A DNA stretch of 64,000 nucleotides. Origin: CAWBVG01 sp963792175. GTDB lineage: Bacteria; Acidobacteriota; Vicinamibacteria; Vicinamibacterales; CAVVIG01. Positions 17,997-25,730 of the stretch are shown here, piece by piece. The stretch's first letter is position 1. Each line of letters opens with the position of its first letter. The DNA lies in the NCBI GenBank assembly GCA_963792175.1, contig CAWBVG010000043.1, positions 1 through 64,000 of the forward strand, written 5' to 3'. A program made the position numbers and the translations under genes. The notes under the pieces are model-generated. The model was not told the DNA's origin, made no database searches, and worked only from the letters and a program-made list of their open reading frames with translations.

Positions 17997-19023
17997 CCGA
18001 AGCCGACGTCAAGGCCGTCCTGACAATGGACGATCTGATCGAGACCATGAGCGCCGCGCTGCAGCGTATTCGAGCGGCGGCGTCACGCAGCCGGTCCGCA
18101 CGGTGATCCCGATGGACGGCGATCACGCGTTCTTCGGCCTCATGCCCGCCTTCGTTCGCGGACACGGCGCGAACTTCGGCGAGGCCGTCCGCCTCGTCGG
18201 CGACGCGCGAGCGGGCCTCGGCGCGAAGCTCGTCACGGTCGTTCGGCAGCAACGCCGCGCGGGGGCTGCCCAGCCATCTCGCGTCGATCGTCCTGCTGGA
18301 TCCCGAGACGGGCGCGTTGCAGGCGCTGCTGGACGGACGCTACATCACCGAGGCGCGGACGGCGGCGGTGTCCGCGGTGTCCTCGCGGCTGCTCGCGCGG
18401 AAAACGGCGAAGTCGCTCGCCATCATCGGGTCGGGCGTCCAGGCGCGGAGCCACCTGGAGGCGCTGTCGCGAGTCCATACACTGCGGCAGGTGACGGTGT
18501 GGAGTCCGAACCAACGGCACCGCGACGCGTTCGTCGAGGAGGCAAAACTTCAACGGGGTCTGACCCGGGTCTGACCCCGCCGAACATCTGCGCGGTCGAT
18601 CACGCCGGCGAAGCGGTGGTCGGCGCGGACATCATCGTCCTGGTCACGTCGTCGCCGACGCCGGTCCTCGAGGACGGCTGGGTCAAGCCGGGCGCGCACG
18701 TCATCTCGGTCGGCGCCTGCCGGCCGACTCAGCGCGAGATGGATCCGGCGCTCGTCGCCCGCGCGCGCCTGTTCGTGGACTCGCGCGGCGCCGCGCTCGT
18801 CGAATCGGGCGACGTCGTGCTCGGGATTCAGGAAGGACGTTTCGGGCCGGATCACATCGTCGCCGAGCTCGGGCAGCTGGTTGCCGGCGCGGCCGGGCGG
18901 CGAAGCGACAGCGAGGTCACGATCTTCAAGTCGCTTGGTCTGGCCGTGGAGGACGTGACCGCGGCGCAGCTCGCCTACCGGCGAGCCGTGGAGCGCGGGA
19001 TCGGCCAGGAGCTCTCGCTCTGA
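17972..19023 (+). CDS. Ornithine cyclodeaminase / mu-crystallin family protein, frameshifted
   Basis: Pieces are MSIRFRLLTEADVKAVLTMDDLI, VTQPVRTVIPMDGDHAFFGLMPAF (substrate-binding Arg), GLPSHLASIVLLDPETGALQALLDG, LTxxRTAAVSA-like text (YITEARTAAVSAVSSRLLA), LAIIGSGVQARSHLEAL (Rossmann GxGxxA) and VVGADIIVLVTSSPTPVL, GAHVISVGACRPTQREMD. Members are NAD(P)-dependent enzymes: ornithine cyclodeaminase, alanine dehydrogenase or pyrroline-2-carboxylate reductase. The racemase neighbour favours the last. Breaks near 18070 and 18245, plus one at a REP palindrome inserted at 18555-18578. The 24-nt palindrome lies in a variable loop after helix B. Confidence 0.8.
18555..18578. repeat. GGGGTCTGACCC palindrome inside the OCD-like gene
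   Basis: Two TCTGACCC units after a G-run (GGGGTCTGACCC, GGGTCTGACCCC). It is related to the REP copies that flank the RAYT gene at 3 kb and lies within coding sequence, next to a frame break. Confidence 0.65.
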
Positions 19024-19053
19024 AGTCTGAGTCTCGGTCTCGAGCTAGCTTGA

Positions 19054-19824
19054 CTACGGAGCGGCCGGAGTCGTTGTCGCGGGCCGCAGTTCCTTCTCCT
19101 GATCGTCGAACCACTTCTGATAATCCGCGGCGGACTGCACCGTGACGAAGCCGCGCATCCGGAAGTGGCCCAGGCCGCACAGCTGCGAGCAGGCGATTTC
19201 GTACTCGCCGATGCGGTTCGGGATGAACCAGACCGGGATCGTCATGCCGGGAATCGCGTCCTGCTTCACCCGCATCTCGATCAGCCCGAAGCTGTGGATG
19301 ACGTCCTTGCTCGAGAGGTGCACGAGCACCGGACGATCGACCGGCAGATTCATCTGGTTGATCGTGGTGATGTCGTCCTTGGCATCCGGATCCCTGCGAT
19401 CGAGACCGAGCGGATTGTCGGCGCTCACCAGCTTGATATCGGTGCGGCCGAACTTGCCGTCCGGGCCTGGATAGTGCACGTTCCAGGCGAACTGCTCGCC
19501 GACGAGCCGGACGACCACGGCTTCGCTTTCCGACGGAAACGCCTTCACGCGCATCGCCCACGCCGGAATCGCGTAGCCGACGAGCAGCACGACCTCGATG
19601 ACGGCGACGGCGATTTCGGTGGACTTCGCGAACTTGCCTTTGGCGCCAGCGTAGTCGGCGCGCGGGTTCGCGCCTTGCCTGAAGCGGAACAGCACGAAGA
19701 TGAAGAACGCGCCCCACCCGACGAACAGCACCAGCATCAGCCAGTGCACGAGCACCGTCATCTGATCGATCTGCGCGGCGTGGGTCGACGCCTGGAGCGG
19801 CATCCCGAGCCACTTCTCCATCAT
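19054..19824 (-). CDS. coxB: Cytochrome c oxidase subunit II
   Basis: 256 residues with two N-terminal membrane helices (VLVHWLMLVLFVGWGAFFIFVLF and IAVAVIEVVLLVGYAIPAWAM) and a periplasmic cupredoxin domain. The CuA ligands are all visible: His in KDVIHSFGLIEMRVKQDAIPG and CSQLCGLGHFRMRG (CxxxCxxxHxxM). EQFAWNVHYPGPDGKFG is the aromatic electron-entry region. No heme-binding CxxCH extension. It accepts electrons from cytochrome c. ATG overlaps the preceding gene's stop (ATGA). It is the last gene of this oxidase operon, unlike most where subunit II comes first. Confidence 0.93.
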   Translation of the reverse strand: MMEKWLGMPLQASTHAAQIDQMTVLVHWLMLVLFVGWGAFFIFVLFRFRQGANPRADYAGAKGKFAKSTEIAVAVIEVVLLVGYAIPAWAMRVKAFPSESEAVVVRLVGEQFAWNVHYPGPDGKFGRTDIKLVSADNPLGLDRRDPDAKDDITTINQMNLPVDRPVLVHLSSKDVIHSFGLIEMRVKQDAIPGMTIPVWFIPNRIGEYEIACSQLCGLGHFRMRGFVTVQSAADYQKWFDDQEKELRPATTTPAAP

Positions 19825-20087
19825 TGAGCGGTCCCTTCAGAAGCTTCTTTGGCCGCGACGAGCTTGGCGCGGCGCATCAGGTAGATGAAGAACGACGCGA
19901 ACGCACCGAGCACGCCGGCGACGACGACGAGCATGGCGATGATGCCCAGGTTCATGGCGATCGCCATCGGCGAATCGTTCTGGCCGAAGCAGACCGGGCA
20001 GGCGAGCGCGACGCGCGGCGCCGCAAGAACCAGCCACGAAAACACGAAAACACGAAACAGCACATTTCTGCTGGTTTCGCCGCTCAC
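19821..20087 (-). CDS. Small membrane protein of the oxidase operon (CPVCFG motif)
   Basis: 88 residues from a GTG start. A leader (VLFRVFVFSWLVLAAPRVALA) is followed by CPVCFGQNDSPM and one long helix (LGIIAMLVVVAGVLGAFASFFIYL). CPVCFG plus a helix next to coxB recurs in acidobacterial oxidase operons; its role is unknown, perhaps copper delivery through CxxC. The leader peptide is encoded partly by the CACGAAAACACGAA repeat, which gives FRVFVFSW as in the acyltransferase gene at 6.4 kb. Confidence 0.65.
   Translation of the reverse strand: MSGETSRNVLFRVFVFSWLVLAAPRVALACPVCFGQNDSPMAIAMNLGIIAMLVVVAGVLGAFASFFIYLMRRAKLVAAKEASEGTAQ
20034..20058. repeat. CACGAAAACACGAA repeat, partial copy in the leader of the CPVCFG gene
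   Basis: CCACGAAAACACGAAAACAC followed by GAAAC, the left arm of the element seen complete at 6685-6745. The right arm is absent. Confidence 0.7.
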
Positions 20088-20091
20088 GACG

Positions 20092-20289
20092 TCAACCCCT
20101 TGGTTTTCCGCTGAAACTTCGCGCCGTACACCGCGAGCCCCGCGGCGCTGCACAGCGACAGCGACGCCGACGACGACGTAGATCGGTCTGATGGCCGGCG
20201 CGATACTGCCCGCCCGCCCACGCGGCGAAGAACGCCGCCAGGACCACCGAGAGCGCGATGAAGAACAGGTGAAAGGCGCGCAGCGACAT
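20092..20289 (-). CDS. Small membrane protein of the oxidase operon, frameshifted
   Basis: MSLRAFHLFFIALSVVLAAFFAAWAGGQYRAGHQ is followed by two frame changes and then SAAGLAVYGAKFQRKTKGLTS. It is about 65 residues with two helices. It starts 2 nt after the subunit IV stop and ends just before the CPVCFG gene. Function unknown; probably a structural or assembly part of the oxidase. Confidence 0.55.
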   Translation of the reverse strand: MSLRAFHLFFIALSVVLAAFFAAWAGGQYRAGHQTDLRRRRRRCRCAAPRGSRCTARSFSGKPRG

Positions 20290-20291
20290 GT

Positions 20292-20639
20292 TCAGTGCCC
20301 CGTGTGCTCCGCGGTCGCCGCGCCGCCGATCGCCGGCACGTGCGTGCCGATCGTGTCCATTGATCGTGAAGATCGGAACGGTCATCAGAATGAGAAACCC
20401 CAGGACCGTCAGGATCAGCGCGCCGTAGATCCACTTCTTCTCGTGGCTGAGGTGCATGAAGATCGACGCGACCATCGACCCCTTCATCGTCGCGATGATC
20501 AGCGCGACGGTGACCGCGACCGGCACGCCGAAGTGGAACTGGTTCGCGCCGACCGTGATGGCGGTGAACACCAGCAGCGCTGCGCCCACCATCATGTAGG
20601 TGCGAACCGATTTCTTGACGCGGCCGAATCCGAATGCAT
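20292..20639 (-). CDS. Cytochrome c oxidase subunit IV (prokaryotic type), frameshifted
   Basis: VKKSVRTYMMVGAALLVFTAITVGAN, then VPVAVTVALIIATMKGSMVASIFMHLSHEKKWIYGAL and LILTVLGFLILMTVPIF: three helices with the MHLSHEKK motif of subunit IV/CoxD. Reaching the ATG at 20639 (after RBS AGGAGA) needs one added base near 20622, giving MHSDSA-HVKKS. A second break near 20360 leads to TIGTHVPAIGGAATAEHTGH and a stop at 20292. One of the small subunits of the aa3 oxidase. Confidence 0.8.
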
Positions 20640-20648
20640 TCGTCTCTC

Positions 20649-21233
20649 CTACAACAGGTACAGGATCGGGAACAGGAAAATCCACACCAGGTCCACGAAG
20701 TGCCAGTAGAGCCCGGTGTACTCGATGCGGTTGGTGAACTGATCCGGGTTTTTCTTCCAGAGCTTCGCGCCCGGCCCGAGCAAATACAGCATCACGACCA
20801 TGCCGCCGAGGATGTGGATGCCGTGCAGGCCGGTCAGCGTGAAGTAGATCGCCATGAAGGTGCTGTGCGCCGGCGCTTCGCCCTTGTCGAAGTGATCCTT
20901 GTATTCGAAGTACTTGTTGACGAGGAACACGCCGGCCAGCAGGAACGTGGCGATCAGGTACAGCCGGTGCTTCGCCAAGTCCTTCAGCTTCAACGACGCC
21001 CACGCCATCACCATCGTCACCGACGACGTGATCAGGATGACGGTGTTGATCGCGCCGAGCATGATGTTCAGCTCGCCGTGCGGCCACTCCGGCGCGCCGG
21101 TGCGCAGGATGATGTAGGTGGAGAACAGCGCGCCGAACAGCATGACTTCGGACGCGAGGAACAGCCAGATCCCGAGCTTGCCGTTGGTCAGGCCGGTGTC
21201 GGGCCGCTCCTTGACGGTATACGGAATATTCAT
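20649..21233 (-). CDS. coxC: Cytochrome c oxidase subunit III
   Basis: 194 residues, the short (five-helix) bacterial form. Typical text is KLGIWLFLASEVMLFGALFSTYI (with the conserved Glu), ILITSSVTMVMAW, FTLTGLHGIHILGGMVVM and IEYTGLYWHFVDLVWIFLFPILYL. Subunit III stabilises the catalytic core and its proton uptake. It starts 3 nt after coxA. Frame intact. Confidence 0.93.
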   Translation of the reverse strand: MNIPYTVKERPDTGLTNGKLGIWLFLASEVMLFGALFSTYIILRTGAPEWPHGELNIMLGAINTVILITSSVTMVMAWASLKLKDLAKHRLYLIATFLLAGVFLVNKYFEYKDHFDKGEAPAHSTFMAIYFTLTGLHGIHILGGMVVMLYLLGPGAKLWKKNPDQFTNRIEYTGLYWHFVDLVWIFLFPILYLL

Positions 21234-21236
21234 GGA

Positions 21237-23022
21237 CTACGCCTTCTCCGGCTCGAATTGGGGGCTGAAGTCCTTCGCGGCGCCCGGCACGCTGTATTCG
21301 TACGGCGCGCGGTAGACGATCGGCTCGGTGAGGAAGTTGCCGTGTCCCGGCGGCGACGGCGCCGACCACTCGAGCGTCGTCGCTTCCCACGGGTTCTTGT
21401 CCACCGTCTTGCCCCAGTAGATGCTCGTGAAGAAGTTGACGATGAACGGCAGCTGGAACAGTCCCAGCGTCCAGGCCGCCATGCCGATGACGACGTTCAG
21501 CTTCAGCGGCAGGCCGGCGTTGTAGCTGTACTGCGCGCCGCCGTCATACATGCGGCGGTTCATCCCGGCCAGCCCCTGGATGAACATCGGCATGAACACG
21601 ATGTTGATGCAGATGAACGATCCCCAGAAGTGGATGGCTCCGAGCGTGTCGTTCATCTTCCGGCCGGTCGCCTTCGGGAACCAGTAGTAGACGCCCGCGA
21701 ACAGCGCGAAGATCGTCCCCGGCGCGACGACGTAGTGGAAGTGGCCGATGACGTAGTAGGTGTCGTGCAGGTGGATGTCCGACGGCGCCAGGCCGAGCGG
21801 CAGACCGGTGAGCCCGCCGATGCCGAACATCGGCAGGAACGCCAGCGCGAACAGCATCGGCGTCGTGAACCGGATCGACGCGCCCCACAGCGACAGCAGC
21901 AGCGCCGTCAGGATGACCACCGACGGGATCGAGATGATCATCGTCGTCGTCTGGAAGAACGCGCTCATCGTGGTGCCCATGCCCGTCATGAACATGTGGT
22001 GCGCCCAGACGATGAACGACATGAAGCCGAGGAACGTCACGGAGTAGACCAGCGCCTTGTAGCCCCAGAGCGGTTTCCGCGTGTTGTTCGCGATGATCTC
22101 GGCGACGATGCCCATCGCCGGCAGAATCAGCACGTACACCTCGGGATGCGCCAGGAACCAGAACAGGTGCTGCCACAGCAGCGGGATTGCCGTTGCCGGA
22201 AATCGTGAGCGCCTTGCCCGACACGACGAGGCCGCTCGGCATGAAGAAGCTCGTGCCGGCGACGCGGTCCATCAACTGCAGCACGCCCGCCGCCTCGAGC
22301 GGAGGAAACGCCAGCAGCAGCAGGAACGACGTGACGAACTGCGCCCACACGAAGAACGGCAGGCGCATGTAGCTGAGGCCCTTCGCGCGCAGCTGCACGA
22401 TCGTCACGATGAAGTTGATCGAGCCGAGCAGCGACGACGTGATCAGGAAGATCATGCCGATCAGCCACATCGTCTGGCCGTCGTTGATGACGGCGAGCGG
22501 CGGATACGACGTCCACCCGGACTGCGCGGCGCCGCCCTTCTGGAAGAAGCTGGCGAGCATCGTGACGCCGCCGACGAAGTACACCCAGTAGCTCAACATG
22601 TTGAGCTTGGGGAACGCCATGTCGGGCGCGCCGATCTGCAGCGGCATCACGAAGTTGCCGAAGCCGCCGACGGCGAGCGGCACGACGCCCATGAACACCA
22701 TGATGGTGCCGTGCATCGCGCCCAGCTGGTTGTAGAACTCGGGCAGCATGATGCCCATCGGCGCGCGCGCCTGCCCCAGCCACATGCCGATCAGCGGGAT
22801 CGGCCGGCCGGGATACGCCAGCTGCCACCGCATGATCATCATCAGCGTGAAGCCGAAGAGCAGGAACAGCAGGCCGGTAATCGCGTACTGAATGCCGATC
22901 ACCTTGTGATCGACCGAGAACACGTATTTCCGCCAGAAGCCGAGCTCGTCGTGATGGGGATCGTGGCCGTGCGCAACCGCCTGCACACCTTCGCCGCCGG
23001 GGTGAATGCCCGTCTTGTCCAT
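21237..23022 (-). CDS. coxA: Cytochrome c oxidase subunit I (aa3-type), one frameshift
   Basis: Twelve-helix catalytic subunit. Heme and CuB ligands are in GAMHGTIMVFMG (heme a His), LAHPEVYVLILPAMG (CuB His and Tyr cross-link, HPEVY), WAHHMFMTGMG (His pair) and YYVIGHFHYVVAPG (heme a3 and a His). The frame changes once near 22190 within SGNGNP-LLWQHLFWFLAHPEVY, most simply by one extra C in AATCC-C-GCTG. It reduces O2 to water and pumps protons. Start ATG 23022, with TACAAT 11 nt upstream shared in a short divergent promoter region with the TPR gene. Confidence 0.93.
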
Positions 23023-23033
23023 AAGCGAGAGGG

Positions 23034-23084
23034 ATTGTATGCAAGACGCACAAGCGGGCGCAAGGTGGTGCCACAGCGTAAGAT
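23034..23084. promoter_or_regulatory. Divergent promoter between coxA and TPR gene
   Basis: On the minus strand TACAAT (23039-23034) ends 11 nt before the coxA ATG. On the plus strand TAAGAT (23079-23084) ends 6 nt before the TPR gene ATG. Only 68 nt separate the two start codons, so both transcripts have almost no leader. Confidence 0.5.
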
Positions 23085-23090
23085 CGGGAG

Positions 23091-24277
23091 ATGAAGGCGC
23101 TGCGGGGCTCCCGCGCCTTGGCCAGCGCCGTCCTGATCGCCGCCGTCGCGGCGCCGGCGGGTGCCAATCCGGCGTCGGTCGCCCTTCGGGCGAAGGCGGC
23201 GGCCGCAACGTACAACCTCGATCACGACGTCGCGATGGCCACGTTCAAGGAGGCCGTCGCCGCGGATCCGAACGACTCGGCCGCCTACCGCGGCCTCGCG
23301 ACGTCGCTGTGGCTGAGCATCACGTTCCGCCGCGGCAACATGACCGTGGACGACTACCTGGGCCGCCCGAACAAGCCGACCTCCTCTCCCCTCCCTCCCC
23401 GCCCCCCGAGACGGTCACGGCCTTCCGGAATGCCATCGAGACGGCGATCGGGATCGCGCGAAAGGCGATCGCGGCGAATCCGCGCGACGTCGATGCGCAC
23501 TACCAGCTCGGCGCGGCGGTGGGGTTACGCGCGTCCTATACGGCCACGGTCGAGGGCAGCGTGCTGGGCGCGTTCCGAGCCGCGCGCGAGGCGTATGACG
23601 AACACGAAAAGGTCCTGTCGCTGGCGCCGCAACGGAAGGATGCCGGTCTGGTCGTCGGCACCTACCGGTACATCGTCGCGACGCTGTCGCTGCCGGCCCG
23701 GTGGGTTGCGTACATCGCGGGATTCGGCGGCGGTCGCGAGCGCGGTCTGCAGCTGGTGGAAGAGGCCGCGGCGTATGCCGGCGAGAATCAGACCGACGCG
23801 CGCTTCGCCCTCATGCTGCTGTACAACCGCGAGAAACGGTACGACGACGCCCTGAAGCAGCTGGCGGCGCTCAGGGAGGCCTATCCGCGCAATCGGCTGG
23901 TGTGGCTCGAGAACGGCTCGACGCTGCTTCGTGCCAGCCGGCCGGCGGACGCTCTGCGAATCCTCAACGACGGATTCGCGCGCTTCGCGGACGACCGGCG
24001 TCCGCGCATGTTCGGCGAGCTCGCCTTGTGGCACTACAAGCGCGGCGCCGCGCTCGCCGCGCTGGGCCGCGCGGAGGCGGCCGCCGAGTTGAAGCAGGCG
24101 ATTGCCAACGAGGGGCGCAAATGGGTGCATGGGCGCGCGCACGTCGAGCTCGGAAAGCTCGCGCTCAAGGCGGGCAACCGCGCCGCGGCGCGTGAGGAAT
24201 TCCAGGCCGCCATTCCGTTGTGCGAGAGCGATAATGACCAGGCGTGGGCGGATGAAGCGAGACGCCTGATGCCATGA
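23091..24277 (+). CDS. Secreted TPR protein, one frameshift
   Basis: Signal peptide (ALASAVLIAAVAAPAGA), then TPR helices: ATYNLDHDVAMATFKEAVAADPNDSAAYRGLA, further on AIGIARKAIAANPRDVDAHYQLGAAVGLRA, and several C-terminal repeats (RYDDALKQLAALREAYPRNRLVWLENGS and others). The break lies in a C-rich run near 23390-23405 (CCCCTCCCTCCCC). The protein is about 390 residues and probably a periplasmic scaffold; it is divergent from coxA and could be linked to it only by position. Confidence 0.75.
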
Positions 24278-24816
24278 TGCCGGATTCGTCCGATCGACCG
24301 CCGCGGAACACCCGGAGAACCTGGGTCTCCGTCTTGATCGCGTCGGTCATCATCGTCGGCGTCCTCGCGATCGCCGTCGTCGGCGGGACCGCCTACTTCT
24401 TCTACCGCCACGTCAACGCGTCGTTCACGCCTCCCGAAGACGCCGACACCGAGTTCGCGCAGGCGCGCGCGCGCTTCGCCGGACAGAAGCCGCTCATCGA
24501 GATCCGGAAAGACGACGAACCGATTCTCCATCGCGAAGGCGCGACCAGGCGCGAGGCGTCGGGACCGCAACTGGTCTCGCTGCGCGTGCTGGCCTACGAC
24601 AACCACGCGCGAAAGCTCGTGCGCGTCACGATTCCCTTCTGGCTGCTGCGGCTCGCGCCCGCCGGCAAGAAGGTCTCGTTCCTCAACGACAACGGCATCG
24701 ATTTCGATTCCGATCGCGTCCACCTGACCCTGGAAGACCTCGAACGCCGCGGCCCGGGACTGGTGCTCGACCAGGCCGATCGCCGCGGCTCGCAAGTCCT
24801 CGTGTGGACGGAGTAG
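24274..24816 (+). CDS. Single-pass membrane protein of unknown function
   Basis: 180 residues: one helix (VSVLIASVIIVGVLAIAVVGGTAYFFY, residues 18-44) and a soluble part facing outside with EIRKDDEPILHRE and KLVRVTIPFWLLRLAPAGKK. This pattern (IPFWLLRL) recurs in acidobacterial proteins of unknown function. ATGA overlap with the TPR gene suggests a two-gene unit. Confidence 0.7.
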   Translation: MMPDSSDRPPRNTRRTWVSVLIASVIIVGVLAIAVVGGTAYFFYRHVNASFTPPEDADTEFAQARARFAGQKPLIEIRKDDEPILHREGATRREASGPQLVSLRVLAYDNHARKLVRVTIPFWLLRLAPAGKKVSFLNDNGIDFDSDRVHLTLEDLERRGPGLVLDQADRRGSQVLVWTE

Positions 24817-24996
24817 TCGCGCAGGGCGATCCCGGCACCGATCCCGGCACCGTCGGTCCTACCTGACCCACCCGGCCCGACCGCAACCGTCCCCATCAGA
24901 GGACGACATAAAGGAAGAACGCATGATTTCGGCCTGAAATCGTGCGGCTTGCCTGGCATGTCGCTTGTAGTTTTGACAGGTGGACGGAGGGCACAC

Positions 24997-25626
24997 ATGT
25001 TCAGGGCACATCGATACTTCCCCGCACTTCTGCTCGTGGCCGGAGTTGCAGTTGCGGCGCCGGCGTGCGCGGCGCAGACCTACGGGTATGGCTACCCGAC
25101 GCGCGGCGTGTACGGCCGGGACATCGAGCGGCGCGCCTACGATTACGGCTATCGCGAGGGTCTCGAGCAGGGAAACAACGACGCGCGGCGAAACCGGAGC
25201 TTCTCACCCGAGAGTCACAGCGAGTTCCGCAACGCTGACGACGGGTACAGCCGGAACGACGGCGACCGTTCGTTCTACCGGCAGAATTACCGTCAGGGAT
25301 TCCAGGTCGGCTACCGCGAAAGCTTCGACCGTATCGCGCGCTCGAGCGTCTACGGCAACCGGGGCGGCGTCTACGGCGGTCCGGTCGTCACACCGCGCGT
25401 TGGCGTCGGCGTCGGCGGCTATGCGGCTCAGGTCGGCTATCGCGACGGATTCGACGCCGGCCGCAACGACGCTCGCGACCGCAATCGCTTCGACCCGGTC
25501 CGGTCCAAGCGCTACCGTGACGGCGACCACGACTACAACAACCGGTACGGCGATCGCGAACTCTACAAGCGCGACTATCGCGCGGCGTTCGAACAGGGAT
25601 ATCGCGAGGGATACGGCACGCGCTGA
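24997..25626 (+). CDS. Secreted protein with repeated YR-GF-GYREG motifs
   Basis: 209 residues. Signal peptide ends at ACAAQ. The mature protein repeats a pattern Y-x-x-G-[YF]-x-x-G-x-x-x-[AS]-x-[ND]: YDYGYREGLEQGNNDAR, YRQGFQVGYRESFDR, VGYRDGFDAGRNDARDR and YRAAFEQGYREGYGTR. It is rich in Tyr, Arg, Asp and Gly with almost no hydrophobic core residues, suggesting an extended or helical surface protein. Function unknown. RBS GGAGG lies 6 nt before the ATG, which decides this start over 24949. Confidence 0.65.
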   Translation: MFRAHRYFPALLLVAGVAVAAPACAAQTYGYGYPTRGVYGRDIERRAYDYGYREGLEQGNNDARRNRSFSPESHSEFRNADDGYSRNDGDRSFYRQNYRQGFQVGYRESFDRIARSSVYGNRGGVYGGPVVTPRVGVGVGGYAAQVGYRDGFDAGRNDARDRNRFDPVRSKRYRDGDHDYNNRYGDRELYKRDYRAAFEQGYREGYGTR

Positions 25627-25640
25627 ATGACGCGCGTGAA

Positions 25641-25728
25641 TCGGTAATTGGGTAATTGGGTAATTGGGTAATTGATTGCAAGATTGATCAATCCAATTAC
25701 CCAATTACCAGATTCCCCAATTACCACA
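25641..25728. repeat. Hairpin of tandem GGTAATTG words between convergent genes
   Basis: Four copies of (G)GGTAATT are followed by a short centre and then CAATTACCCAATTACC and CCAATTACC on the right. It can fold into a long AT-rich stem and fills the gap between two convergent stops, so it may end transcription both ways. Confidence 0.7.
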
Positions 25729-25730
25729 TC

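Noticed and set aside
20634..22208. 524-codon plus-strand frame across the cox genes
   Set aside because: Composed of His/Arg/Asp/Glu strings and lies opposite coxC and coxA, which are certain.
25641..25728. CRISPR-like array suggested by the evenly repeated GGTAATT units
   Set aside because: Units are about 8 nt with no spacers, and the second half is their reverse complement: a hairpin, not a CRISPR.
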